Counted from the first letter of the stretch, positions 17,901 through 26,176 are shown. The stretch: DNA of 64,000 nt from Pantoea nemavictus (GCF_037479095.1 NZ_JBBGZW010000001.1:3844001-3908000); one strand, 5' to 3'. Made by a program: numbers and translations. Notes: a model not told the origin generated them from the letters alone.

Positions 17901-20534
17901 TACAAAGCTCGGACGCTGATGCCACTGGATCAGGTCAGTGTCTGGACCATGCCGCTGAGTTACGCCATTGAGTGCGCTAAAGCGACATTTGATGTGGCGG
18001 TGGATATTGGCGATCGCACCTCAGCGTGTCTGGCGCTGCGTCATCTCACCATGAATTGCCTGGCGCGTGGTGACCATCTGGATGGGGTACATACCTCAAT
18101 AACCCGCGGCATAGCGTATGTGCGCAAAGCACAATATCGCGATGTGGAAGTGATTCTGGGTATGCAGCTGGATTACGTCATGTTCTTGCGTAAGCCTGGA
18201 GCAGAGACATTTTCAGGCGATCACTTTATCTCGCCCGTATTAGCGGTGGTGAAACCCGAGAACGCCATTGAACCACTCTTGCTGATGCAGTTCTGGGCTC
18301 GGCTGTATAAAGGTATGGCGCATTTTTTCGCCGGTGAATATGCTGCCGCTCATCGCCAGTTTACTGACGCAGCCCCTCTGACCGCGTTCATCCCCGGTCA
18401 TGTGCATATGCTGGATTTTCATCTGTACAGCGCGCTCTCACTCTCTATACCGCTACAGCCGACTGAGTTTGATGTCACGATGCGGCAGCGACTGCAGCGC
18501 CATCTGGATAGAATCGTTACCTGGGCATCGGAAAACGCCGGAACTTTTGCCGACAAAGAAGCGCTGTTGCGCGCCGAACTGCTAAGGCTGGCGGGTGAAA
18601 CCGGGGAGGCAATGGAGCATTATGAAAAGGCCATTGAGCTGTCGCGGAAAGGCCAGTTCCATCATATCAATGGGCTGGCGTGTGAGCTTGCCGGTCGTTT
18701 TGCTCATGCTCGCGGCATGACCTTTGCTGCAGATGGCTATATCAAAGGTGCCCACTTAGCATGGGATCGTTGGGGAGCGGGGGCCAAGGTACGTCAGCTT
18801 GAAGCACACTATCCTCATCTAACAGCCCTGCATCCACAGACGGCTTTAAACACCGTAACGTTCGAGCAAAGCGCGGCCATCAGCGACTTGCAAAGTATGG
18901 TGACCGCCATGCGCGCCTTAACCGAAGAGATAAACCTTGATCGGCTGATCCATATTTTGATGATGATGTTGGTGGAGCGGGCCGGGGCGCAGCACGCTAT
19001 TTTGATCCGTTTAGTGGACGGCAGTGTGCCTGAAATTCAGGCAAGAGCATCGTCAACGGTGGACGGGGTCAGAGTTAAAATTGTCAATGAGCGACCGGTT
19101 GCCACCGATCTGCCGCTGTCGATCCTTTCAGCGGTGATCCGTACCGGACAAGAGATCCGCACCGGAAGACCGGAAGTGTTCAGCCCGTTCAGTCAGGATA
19201 ATTATCTGGTTGCTTCCGGCGCGGCGGTAATGTGTGTGCCAATGTTCAGGCAGGCGCAAATGGTTGGGGTGCTGTATCTGGAGAATCGACTGATGCCGGA
19301 TGTGTTCACTGCTGAACACTCGCGCATTGTCTCTATGCTCGGCGCCCAGGCCGCGGTTTCACTTGAAACCGCACGGCTGTATGCCGAACTGTTGGAAGAG
19401 AATATCCAGCGGCGGAAAATTGAAAAGCAGCTGCGCGCCAGCCAGACATCATTGATGCTCGGTGAAAAAATCAGTAACACCGGAACCTGGCACTGGCATC
19501 TGACACCGGATATCCAACTGATCTCGGATGAATATAAACGCATCATGGGACTGCCAGCCGAACAGCTAAGCACTTCAATGGTGGAGTTTCAGAGCCGGGT
19601 GCATCCTGATGATATTCATTGTCTGAAAGAGTTGATTGAAACCAGCGTCCTGAATGGCGTGAGTATGCAGGCAGAGTTCCGCATTATCCGTGATGACGGT
19701 GAATGTCGCTACATTAAAGGCATCGGTGAGCCAGTAGAAAATTGGCCGGAGGTCGCCGAATATTTCGGCACGCTTACGGATATCACCGCGCAACGCCATT
19801 CAGAAGATGCGGTGAGGATTGCGCAGGCTGAACTTGCGCGCGTCGCGCGCGCGACGACGGTGGGGCAGTTAACCTCATCTATCGCGCATGAAATCAATCA
19901 GCCGCTGATGTCGATTGTGGCGAATGCGGGTGCCAGCTTGCGCTGGTTGAAACGCGATCCGGTGCATCTGGCAAAGGCCACTGAAGGTATAGAAGAAATT
20001 ATTAAAGAAGGTCGCCGGGCAGGTGAGATTATTCGCGGCTTACAATCCCTCACGCGGAATAATGTTTCTGAATATGGTCCGGCAAGAATGCATCTGCTGG
20101 CGCGCGATATTTTAACCTTGTCACGCCTGGAGCTTGAGCGTCGATCTGTTTCTCTGGAGTTAGAGATTAAAGCAGAGAGGGATGAGGTTTTTTGCGAGAG
20201 TGTACAAATTCAACAGGTGCTGCTTAACCTGGTCATCAATGCTATCGAAGCCATGGCCGATAATTCTGGCGCGCGAATCCTGCGGCTGGCCTCATCAAAT
20301 CCTACGCCTGGTTTTATTCGTATTGAGGTCGCGGATAATGGTTCTGGCTTATCAGAAGATGTTATCGATAAAATCTTTGATTCTTTCTATACGACTAAAG
20401 CGGATGGTATGGGAATGGGGCTGACGATCAGTAACGAAATTATCAAGCGTCATGGTGGCGTGCTAAATGCAGAAAATCGCCAGAGTGGCGGGAGTTTATT
20501 CTGGTTTACCCTACCGGTGCATGGGGTAACCTAA
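14973..20534 (+). CDS. Multidomain Ser/Thr-kinase-like / STAND ATPase / histidine kinase (HstK type)
   Basis: 1853 residues, of the HstK type described in cyanobacteria. Order: protein-kinase-like domain (about 1-285), ATPase with Walker A GSPGSGKS (343-350) and Walker B LILLIDD (to 475), a long helical TPR-like region (about 650-1300), GAF (about 1320-1470), PAS (about 1490-1610), HisKA with His1639 (IAHEINQPL) and HATPase to the end (NLVINAIEAM, DNGSGL). No membrane helices or HTH seen. In the kinase-like part HGDIKPAN (140-147) and SPE (187-189) are kept, but DFG reads GFG (Gly160) and no beta-3 lysine or glycine-rich loop is apparent, so it may be a pseudokinase. Coupled to the receiver gene by an ATGA overlap. 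Confidence 0.93.
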   Translation: MSTLFLSLNIADDAGLVLSDDIVFRHLAQQGLVEWLECRHEISGETFVLATAAGEEATFQVTQLLKNEYALRASLAESWALKPIRHTLYQGRYALIYPPFSYQTLADYLHMPAGKIQKFISHALLLCHAVSKLHQQGVVHGDIKPANFFFTDDCEVVLGGFGLAFMENEAQQPLGAPIAGGTLAYMSPEHTSRTPHRVSRVSDLYSLGIVLYELLTGKLPYGSADGGEAEWVHHHIASEALPPHMLRKDVPLVLSSIILRLLTKSPEHRYQTVEGVLADLRRCESNLMPGGRVESFALGLQDMQTSILLSDELYSDHAQASEMLVAFDEVCRSGKHCTVAISGSPGSGKSSLMVSALKILREKNALLTVTKADQHSPILPYAVFTSAFRSLTLHLLGLPAEEMARWKTHIGRLLGDYADLAVNLVPELGILLNQKASVPTDAHSLDARNRLNLLACSLVKAFTAPGRPLILLIDDVHWADQATLQLLENLLRSSEDIPLLLVISHRDYAALPCPEVSASLQRLRAAATRIVDITPEPLSPKNIANWLAGLFHARSAETAELAQIIHEKTAGNPLATREFYRQAVRDHHITHFASDKWTYHPQALKNCHYTANVAACVLQQLQLLSYPVRQLLGQLACLGSADDLQVLRHILGIEVSAIQATLLPAVEARLIALTESRYAFMHNSMHEAALNLITSEVKDHFHHAAAEFYMRATREDRSHTLLFSAAHHIITLKNHELLTPDAAAFCQLLLQAARRAKMMGDYVSALRFLHCARALSAVSGLEERGEFLFEQAECEFLNGNLSAALALSSEILATPGAVTDKADAATLIAEIHMRQSDSQLALETALAWLAVFGIHLDRYPNKAECDAARLLLKEDVGKNPYTRFRSLPRLTCHKTEAVMNLMASASTFAAFISPRLQFIILCKLLHLTMAKGISGASTLALSWYGVVCGDQYDEYSRGFASALLARELVYKHDFVSYKARTLMPLDQVSVWTMPLSYAIECAKATFDVAVDIGDRTSACLALRHLTMNCLARGDHLDGVHTSITRGIAYVRKAQYRDVEVILGMQLDYVMFLRKPGAETFSGDHFISPVLAVVKPENAIEPLLLMQFWARLYKGMAHFFAGEYAAAHRQFTDAAPLTAFIPGHVHMLDFHLYSALSLSIPLQPTEFDVTMRQRLQRHLDRIVTWASENAGTFADKEALLRAELLRLAGETGEAMEHYEKAIELSRKGQFHHINGLACELAGRFAHARGMTFAADGYIKGAHLAWDRWGAGAKVRQLEAHYPHLTALHPQTALNTVTFEQSAAISDLQSMVTAMRALTEEINLDRLIHILMMMLVERAGAQHAILIRLVDGSVPEIQARASSTVDGVRVKIVNERPVATDLPLSILSAVIRTGQEIRTGRPEVFSPFSQDNYLVASGAAVMCVPMFRQAQMVGVLYLENRLMPDVFTAEHSRIVSMLGAQAAVSLETARLYAELLEENIQRRKIEKQLRASQTSLMLGEKISNTGTWHWHLTPDIQLISDEYKRIMGLPAEQLSTSMVEFQSRVHPDDIHCLKELIETSVLNGVSMQAEFRIIRDDGECRYIKGIGEPVENWPEVAEYFGTLTDITAQRHSEDAVRIAQAELARVARATTVGQLTSSIAHEINQPLMSIVANAGASLRWLKRDPVHLAKATEGIEEIIKEGRRAGEIIRGLQSLTRNNVSEYGPARMHLLARDILTLSRLELERRSVSLELEIKAERDEVFCESVQIQQVLLNLVINAIEAMADNSGARILRLASSNPTPGFIRIEVADNGSGLSEDVIDKIFDSFYTTKADGMGMGLTISNEIIKRHGGVLNAENRQSGGSLFWFTLPVHGVT

Positions 20535-20547
20535 TTTTTAATGTCGT

Positions 20548-20571
20548 CCTCCCGCACTATTTTGCGGGAGG
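20548..20571. terminator. Bidirectional terminator hairpin
   Basis: Perfect 9-bp stem CCTCCCGCA / TGCGGGAGG around CTATTT, between the convergent kinase and FixJ-type genes. T-runs are short, so efficiency is uncertain. Confidence 0.65.
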
Positions 20572-20605
20572 CGCGCTACGGCATAATAGTAATGAAATAG
20601 CGCGC

Positions 20606-21220
20606 TTATTCATCTTTTAATAAGTTTAGCTTTTCTGCTGCCCGTACTAGCTCTGAAATGGAACGCACCGACATTTTGTCCATTACTCTGCGCTTATGTA
20701 CTTTTGCGGTAATTTCACTGATGCCCATCTCGGCGGCCATCTGCTTGTTCAATAAACCGCGAATGAGGAACTGCATCAGTTCCTTTTCACGCGGCGTCAA
20801 AGAGTGATAGCGACCGGTCAGCGCTCGTTTTTCCTCTGAGAGAGCCACGCTTTTTTCGGCTAACGCTAGCGCATCAGACACGACTTGTACCAGGTCATCA
20901 GGCATCACGGGTTTGGTCAGAAATTCAAACGCCCCCGCCTTCATTGCCCTGACCGTCAGCGGAATAGTGCCGAACCCAGTCAGAAAAATAGTCGGAATAG
21001 CGTATCCGCGTTCTGTGAGTTCATGCGAGACATCGAAGCCATCCATACCCGGCATGTTCAGGTCTACGATCAGACAGCTCGGCGTACTGAAGTGAGATTG
21101 CTGTAAAAATTGAGCAGGAGAAGTAAATGTTGAGATCAGGTAGCCTTCTGAGCTCAGAAGATTTTTCAGCGCGGTGATGACGGAGGGGTCATCGTCAACA
21201 ATATAAATCGTTCTATCCAT
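20606..21220 (-). CDS. FixJ-family response regulator (receiver plus LuxR HTH)
   Basis: 204 residues. The receiver has Asp9-Asp11, phospho-Asp53 (LIVDLNMPGMDG), a Thr in IFLTGFG and Lys in FLTKP. A LuxR/GerE-type HTH follows at about 138-200 (LTPREKELMQFLIRGLLNKQMAAEMG...). The arrangement is that of FixJ/TodT regulators. It faces the HstK-type kinase gene and is very likely its DNA-binding partner, by position and because no other orphan kinase lies nearby. Its targets probably include the island genes, which is inference. Its own upstream region (21221-21587) contains no gene. Confidence 0.9.
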   Translation of the reverse strand: MDRTIYIVDDDPSVITALKNLLSSEGYLISTFTSPAQFLQQSHFSTPSCLIVDLNMPGMDGFDVSHELTERGYAIPTIFLTGFGTIPLTVRAMKAGAFEFLTKPVMPDDLVQVVSDALALAEKSVALSEEKRALTGRYHSLTPREKELMQFLIRGLLNKQMAAEMGISEITAKVHKRRVMDKMSVRSISELVRAAEKLNLLKDE

Positions 21221-21587
21221 AAAAACTCATTGGGACTCTTACGAGTTCTATTCACTTTGTGCGAAGTAATATACCCGCAAAGTGGCGTGTTAGGAATGGC
21301 GAAAAACTTATATTTCAAATCGATTATTCATTGCGCAATTAAACTGGCTGGCCCGTAAAAAACACACGGGGAAATGCCTTTCAGCGCAAAGGAGACTGAT
21401 CTGAACACCTTTATTACCTGACTCCTGATTGCGTACTGGAATAAAAAATTTGCTTGGGAAAAGAATTTGAACAATCCTTTAAGCCGTAGGCTAGATTGTA
21501 AGTAGAGTTGTGCTGCAGAAAATGATTCAGGTGAGAGGGATGAAAGTCCTCTCACCCGGCAAGTTTTACAGCGCTAATTCCAGGTAA
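21221..21587. other. Gene-free interval
   Basis: About 370 bp between the FixJ-type gene and the OB-fold gene. It should hold the promoter of the regulator. It contains a hairpin (GGTGAGAGG at 21530-21538 with CCTCTCACC at 21548-21556) just downstream of the OB-fold gene, which may help end its transcript. No convincing coding frame. Confidence 0.6.
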
Positions 21588-21980
21588 TCAAGGCTCATCA
21601 ATACGCGATACCTTCAGCGTGGTTTGATCGCCACGTCCATAAACCTTTCCGCTGACGCGAACTTTATCGTCGGCCGAATAGGTTTTTTCTTTAAACGTAG
21701 ACTTTTCTGCCTGAATGGTAATGGTTCCCGTATCATCGCGGAATCGATAATCATCGCCCTGCAACTTTTCAATGATATGACCTTCCAGCGTGACATAACC
21801 ACCCTGACGGAAATCACGAATACGCGAAATAGGTGTCTGCCCCGTGTCTTCAGAGCCCTTGTAGCCGGCATCCTGATTATTTTGCGGGGGGGCCGTCTCT
21901 CCCGACTTGAATCCGCCTTCGGCGGCACCCGCGCCCAAACTCAATAACAGCAGCGTTGAAGCTAAAAAAATACGTTTCAT
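21588..21980 (-). CDS. YgiW/YdeI-family OB-fold stress protein
   Basis: 130-residue exported protein. A signal peptide (MKRIFLASTLLLLSLGAGA) precedes a linker and a bacterial OB-fold (BOF) domain at about 50-128, with RQGGYVTLEGHI and YRFRDDTGTITIQ as the typical first strands. Relatives YgiW and YdeI are periplasmic and linked to peroxide, cationic peptide and general stress tolerance. Unusually, the region between signal peptide and fold (GGFKSGETAPPQNNQD) is long and polar. Single gene; a hairpin lies 30 bp downstream. Confidence 0.88.
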   Translation of the reverse strand: MKRIFLASTLLLLSLGAGAAEGGFKSGETAPPQNNQDAGYKGSEDTGQTPISRIRDFRQGGYVTLEGHIIEKLQGDDYRFRDDTGTITIQAEKSTFKEKTYSADDKVRVSGKVYGRGDQTTLKVSRIDEP

Positions 21981-22162
21981 ATACTCTCCATGAATTTATT
22001 CGCTTATCTGCTGCTAAGTCTGGCACAAATATTTATGCCTGCACGCCAGACAGTTATTTAATCCTTAATGGTTAAGCGTAACGGTAATGAGCGATCACCT
22101 ACCTCCGCCATTTTTTCCGGGATGATCTAAACTTAAATTCTAAACCAAGCTGGGAGTTTAAA

Positions 22163-22309
22163 ATGACTGATGCAAAAAAACAGACGGATAAAAAAGACGT
22201 GAGTGAGGAAAACCATCCGGCGAAAGATAATCCGGCTGAGCATGGTGAAATACCGAGAACGCGCGATGATAGCGAGGATGATAAAAAGGATCCTTTTCGC
22301 GATGAATGA
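22163..22309 (+). CDS. Small highly charged hypothetical protein, 48 residues
   Basis: Open frame from ATG 22163 to TGA 22309, preceded by TGGGAG at 22151-22156. The product begins MTDAKKQTDKKDVSEENHPA and is almost wholly Asp, Glu, Lys and Arg with no hydrophobic stretch, so it should be disordered and soluble. Similar small acidic/basic peptides of unknown role are often annotated in enterobacteria. I recognise no family. It stands alone, divergent from the OB-fold gene and converging on the MFS gene. Confidence 0.55.
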   Translation: MTDAKKQTDKKDVSEENHPAKDNPAEHGEIPRTRDDSEDDKKDPFRDE

Positions 22310-22328
22310 GGTGTTATTTCCGCGAAAG

Positions 22329-23447
22329 TTAAGCGTTACGTGGAATAAGGAACAGCATCAATAAAGGCAGGGCCGCGAACAGCAGTAACGCGGCCGGCGC
22401 GCCTGCAACGCTATACAGCTGGCCAAACAGCAGTGAACCGATGACCTGACCGGCCGCTAACATGAAAAACAGCATGCCTACGCCAGTGGCGGGAGCTTGC
22501 TCTGTTGCCGCGGCGCCCCACACCAGCAGCACACCGGACAGCGTCACGTACGCCGCGCCCCCCAACGCCACGGCGGGAAATAGCCAACCTGACGCGTGAT
22601 GGCTGGCCGCCAGCACCAGTAACGGGATGGCCAGGCAGCACTGTGACAGCCGGTAAACCTGCGACATTCCCAGCCATTTTGCCATCGGGCCGGTCAGCGC
22701 CCCGACAATACCTGCCGCACCCGCGATGAGCCACAACAGGCTAACAATGTTGTCCTTGACGGCAATGCGCTGCAGCAGTTCTGGACCAAAGCTCCACCAG
22801 GCTGCGCTGGCAATCCCACTCACCAGGGCAATGACGATCAGCCGCTGCAGGGATCGCTGGCGCAGGCTGTGATACCAGGATGGGTGACGAACGGTTTCTT
22901 TCTCTGCTGGCAGCTGGCGCCATAGCGGCACCACGCAGCACAGCGCCAGTAGCGCGAAGAGCGCACATGCTGCGCGCCAGCCGCCCGGTAACCAAAAGAG
23001 TATCGGTACGGAGAGCATAATGCCCATGCTGGTGCCGGCATTGATCAGCGTATTCATCTGCGGCTGTTGTTCAACGTCAACCCGTTGGCTCACCGCCGCC
23101 GCCAGCGCCGGAGAGGCGAGGCCAGCGCTCAGGCCAGCGATAAATAATCCTGCACCAAGCATCCAGGCCGAGCTGGCTAAAGCCAGTATCAGCATGCCGG
23201 CTGCCGCGCACAGTGCCGCTACGCTGGCGGGCATTCTTGCACCAGCACGGGCGGTCATCATCGGCGCAAGCATGACCGCCACGCAGTACGCGGCGAAGCT
23301 GCAGGCGGCAAGCACGCCGGAGATGCGCGGCGTAAACGGAATAGCGCGCATCACGTCGGGCATCATCAAACCCCAGGCAAAGCGCGCCATTCCGTAGGTG
23401 ACGGCGATAAGCGCAAAGCCCGTCAGGCCCAATGCGCAGTTTTTCAT
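22329..23447 (-). CDS. MFS transporter under TetR control
   Basis: 372-residue major facilitator with about eleven to twelve hydrophobic helices. The N-terminus (GFALIAVTYGMARFAWGLMMP) resembles the YbfB/YjiJ and CynX-like sugar/organic-acid group. The start overlaps the TetR stop as ATGA, so regulator and transporter form one transcript. This arrangement usually means efflux or uptake of a compound sensed by the TetR protein. Substrate not evident from sequence. Confidence 0.85.
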   Translation of the reverse strand: MKNCALGLTGFALIAVTYGMARFAWGLMMPDVMRAIPFTPRISGVLAACSFAAYCVAVMLAPMMTARAGARMPASVAALCAAAGMLILALASSAWMLGAGLFIAGLSAGLASPALAAAVSQRVDVEQQPQMNTLINAGTSMGIMLSVPILFWLPGGWRAACALFALLALCCVVPLWRQLPAEKETVRHPSWYHSLRQRSLQRLIVIALVSGIASAAWWSFGPELLQRIAVKDNIVSLLWLIAGAAGIVGALTGPMAKWLGMSQVYRLSQCCLAIPLLVLAASHHASGWLFPAVALGGAAYVTLSGVLLVWGAAATEQAPATGVGMLFFMLAAGQVIGSLLFGQLYSVAGAPAALLLFAALPLLMLFLIPRNA

Positions 23448-23980
23448 GTTTTACCGCTTAACAGCTGCAGCGCTGCTGCTTTGCCGGTTGCACAGGCATC
23501 CGCCGCGCCCAACACTAACGCTGAGGTCAGCACCCCTTCAAACAGCAGCCAAACGGCATCCGCCAGCGCGCTGTTTTCCGGCGATGATTGCGGATTCACG
23601 CAGCGTGCAATGTAGGCGCGCATATGATGACGATACGCCATCGCCTGTTGGGCCAACGCGATATCTTCGGCGGCGTACTCTCCCCATGCCTTGAGGAATA
23701 AGCAGCCATTGTTGCCGTACTCAAGCATCCATTCACGCATGACATCGAACATCTGGGCTACCGCATGCGGATGTTCTGGCTGGTGTAACGCGGCAAAAAA
23801 GCGCGCCTGGCGCGCCTCCAGCACCGCCGCCGTTAACGCTTCGCGCGAGGGGAAATAGCGATAGAGGGTGCGCGTGGAGACTTGCGCCTCACTGCAGATG
23901 CGATCGGTGCTGGTGGCATGAAAGCCGTTGAGATAGAACAGCCGCTCTGCGGCCTGGATGATGTCCTGTTTCTTTTTCAT
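23444..23980 (-). CDS. TetR-family transcriptional repressor
   Basis: 178 residues from ATG 23980. The N-terminal TetR HTH is clear (IIQAAERLFYLNGFHATSTDRICSEAQVSTRTLYRYFPSREAL in outline: ERLFYLNGF and STRTLYRYFPS). The C-terminal ligand domain is 130 residues. An upstream in-frame ATG at 24037 exists, but a near-perfect operator palindrome lies between the two, which argues for the 23980 start. Transcribed with the MFS gene and expected to repress both. Confidence 0.88.
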   Translation of the reverse strand: MKKKQDIIQAAERLFYLNGFHATSTDRICSEAQVSTRTLYRYFPSREALTAAVLEARQARFFAALHQPEHPHAVAQMFDVMREWMLEYGNNGCLFLKAWGEYAAEDIALAQQAMAYRHHMRAYIARCVNPQSSPENSALADAVWLLFEGVLTSALVLGAADACATGKAAALQLLSGKT

Positions 23981-23985
23981 CCTTA

Positions 23986-24011
23986 AAAAGTAAACCGATC
24001 GCTTTACTTTT
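23986..24011. promoter_or_regulatory. TetR operator palindrome
   Basis: AAAAGTAAA, 8 bp with central CGATCG, TTTACTTTT: 24 of 26 positions are symmetric. It ends 5 bp before the TetR start codon, so a bound dimer would block transcription of the TetR-MFS operon. Confidence 0.75.
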
Positions 24012-24049
24012 GCAAGCCGGGCATTTCGCTCCGCCATGATGCCGAGGCG

Positions 24050-24142
24050 AAAAAAAGCCCGCGCTAAGCGGGCCTGGTAGATATCGCTACCGAATAATCT
24101 CGTATTGAACGCGTGCTGTGTATTGCAGCCACAGAGTGTGGT
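24050..24142 (-). ncRNA. Candidate small RNA ending in an intrinsic terminator
   Basis: On the minus strand a canonical terminator (GCCCGC, loop TTAGC, GCGGGC, seven Ts; 24050-24073) sits upstream of the TetR gene with no coding gene feeding it. Before it lie two more hairpins: GGTAG/CTACC (24076-24091) and CCACA/TGTGG (24129-24141). A weak sigma-70-like promoter is possible (-35 ATGACC, 18 bp, -10 TAATAT at 24149-24154). The transcript would be about 93 nt. No known sRNA was recognised. Confidence 0.45.
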
Positions 24143-24334
24143 GGAGACATATTACATTAATATTTCGTTACTGGTCATAGGAGTTAACAATGGCAGCAAC
24201 CTGGAGGGTTCTGTCACATTTATCAGGACAGACTACTCTGATAGTTGACCCTAAACGGCTGACTTATCCGCTAGCGTCTCGCTATGCGGTTTTTACATGC
24301 TTAACTCTGTGGTGGGGTGAAAACAGAGGACAGA

Positions 24335-25915
24335 ATGCAGTTAAACAGGAAAATGGATACCCGGGCCACCAACGATTCGGGTTTGCTCAAAAGCATTGTG
24401 CTGTCCGGTGTGTTGCTGATCGTCACGGTGGTGAGCATGAACATCTGGACCTTGCGCGAAGCCTGGCTGGGAACGGTGCGCCAGGCGCAAGAGTCTGCCA
24501 TGAATCTGGCTTTGTCTCAGTCGCGTCAGGCTGAAGATACCTTCCTGCAGACGGAACTTTCGCTTCGCCAGATACAGCGCGATTTGCAATTGCAGCTGGC
24601 AACCCATATTCAGGGCGCTGACCTGAGTCATACCATGCGCGAGTTGCAACGCCGTTTGCCACAGTTGCACGGGCTGTTTTATTACGATGCGAATGGCAAA
24701 TGGATTGCCACCTCGGCCGCGCGCGTGCCTGCCGATATCAATAATTCCGATCGCGAATATTTTAGCTATCAGCGCGTTAACCGCCGCAACAGCGTACATA
24801 TCGGTCCGGTGATCACCAGCCGCAGTACCGGCGATCGGGTGATTCCGGTTTCGCTGCGCGTGAGTGACGCCAGCGGCGGTTTTAAGGGGGTGCTGCTGGC
24901 GACCATCAAGGTGGATTATTTCCGCCGTTTTTACAGCTATTACGAACTGGGTAAACGTGACGTACTGGTTTTAATGCTGGCTGACAGCACCGTTCTCTAT
25001 GCCCGGCCGATGCCGGACAGTTACATCGGTAAAAATCTCTCTGCCAGCCCGCTGTTTCAGGAGATGTTGGCCAGGATGGATCGCGGCAGCGGGCAGTGGA
25101 AATCGGTGCTCGATGGGCAAGCACGCATTTTTGGCTTTGCGCGCTCCGATCGCTATCCGATTATTGTCGCTGCCGGTTACAACAGTGACGATCTGTTCAG
25201 CACCTGGATTAATGGGCGAGGGCAGGACATTATTCTCAACCTGATTCTGCTGCTCACTATCATTTTGCTCGGCACAGTCCAGCTGCGTCATGCGCGGCGC
25301 GTGTTGCGCTATCAGCAGGAGCTGACCAGCCTGCGCGACGAATTGCATCACGCCAACCTCGCGCTGAATCAACTCGCCCATGTCGATGGTTTAACCGGTT
25401 TGGCGAATCGCCGTGAATTCGACCGCTTTCTGCAGGAGGCGCTGGAAAACGCTGCGGCTAGCGGTAAGCCACTTTCGCTGATCATGATGGATATCGATTT
25501 TTTCAAAGCTTATAACGACACCTACGGGCACATCGCGGGTGATAACTGTTTAAAAGTGATTGGCGGGGTTTTAGCGTCGGTGGCCCGGCGGCGTTCAGAT
25601 ATGGCGGCGCGCTATGGCGGTGAGGAGTTTGCGCTGATCCTGCCAGATACCTCATTTGATGAGGGCATGACCCTGGCGAAGCGGGTGGTCGAAGCGGTGC
25701 GGGTGTTGCATCAGCCCCACATCTCCTCGCCGAAGGGCCAGGTTACGCTCAGCGCCGGCTGTGCCACCACCGCTTCTCCAGCCTCAATCAGCGCAGTAAA
25801 ACTGCTGGAGCACGCCGATCATGCCTTGTATCGGGCGAAGCGCGCAGGGCGTGATGGCGCACAGGGCGTGCAGGTGACGCCATCCGCTGAGGGTATGAGT
25901 GACGCACAGCGCTAA
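24335..25915 (+). CDS. Membrane diguanylate cyclase with dCache-like sensor
   Basis: 526 residues. TM1 (about 18-40), a periplasmic double-Cache-like domain (about 45-285, with YYDANGKWIATS and DREYFSYQR), TM2 (about 297-316) and a C-terminal GGEEF domain. The active site reads GGEEF in RYGGEEFALILP and the inhibitory site RxxD is present five residues before it (RRSD). It should make cyclic-di-GMP and be product-inhibited. ATG 24335 has AGAGGA upstream; the in-frame GTG at 24317 has no such site. Cyclic-di-GMP output fits the flagellar and biofilm genes elsewhere in the window, but no direct link is shown. Confidence 0.92.
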   Translation: MQLNRKMDTRATNDSGLLKSIVLSGVLLIVTVVSMNIWTLREAWLGTVRQAQESAMNLALSQSRQAEDTFLQTELSLRQIQRDLQLQLATHIQGADLSHTMRELQRRLPQLHGLFYYDANGKWIATSAARVPADINNSDREYFSYQRVNRRNSVHIGPVITSRSTGDRVIPVSLRVSDASGGFKGVLLATIKVDYFRRFYSYYELGKRDVLVLMLADSTVLYARPMPDSYIGKNLSASPLFQEMLARMDRGSGQWKSVLDGQARIFGFARSDRYPIIVAAGYNSDDLFSTWINGRGQDIILNLILLLTIILLGTVQLRHARRVLRYQQELTSLRDELHHANLALNQLAHVDGLTGLANRREFDRFLQEALENAAASGKPLSLIMMDIDFFKAYNDTYGHIAGDNCLKVIGGVLASVARRRSDMAARYGGEEFALILPDTSFDEGMTLAKRVVEAVRVLHQPHISSPKGQVTLSAGCATTASPASISAVKLLEHADHALYRAKRAGRDGAQGVQVTPSAEGMSDAQR

Positions 25916-25924
25916 AGCGACGCG

Positions 25925-26176
25925 TTATTCCACAGCAGGCAGCTGATAGTTGATATATTGACGCAGCGCCTCGTGCATTTTGCTATTCATCTCGTCGTCT
26001 AAACCGCGCTCCTCATATTCTTTCGCCAGCTGAATAATCACCTCATCATATTTTCCTTTAAAGGTGATGTTATTTACCGCAACTTGCTTAATCATCAGTT
26101 CCCGCAAGGCGGCGACTTCTATTTCTAATCTATTGACGTTTTCTTCCAGCTCTTTCACGCGTTCTTCACTCGACAT
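25925..26176 (-). CDS. Small coiled-coil hypothetical protein
   Basis: 83 residues starting MSSEERVKELEENVNRLE. The first 45 residues form a heptad-like coiled coil rich in Glu and Leu; the rest is mixed helix (FKGKYDEVIIQLAKEYEERG). GGAGAG lies upstream of ATG 26176; a longer frame starting 29 codons upstream lacks signals. I do not recognise the family. It converges tail-to-tail with the diguanylate cyclase, with a 9-bp gap between stops. Confidence 0.65.
   Translation of the reverse strand: MSSEERVKELEENVNRLEIEVAALRELMIKQVAVNNITFKGKYDEVIIQLAKEYEERGLDDEMNSKMHEALRQYINYQLPAVE

Noticed and set aside
21328..21555. 75-residue minus-strand frame in the gap upstream of the FixJ gene
   Set aside because: No Shine-Dalgarno; runs through a hairpin; composition not protein-like.
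24190..24534. 114-residue plus-strand frame at the start of the diguanylate cyclase
   Set aside because: It overlaps the cyclase N-terminus in another frame and lacks any family features.
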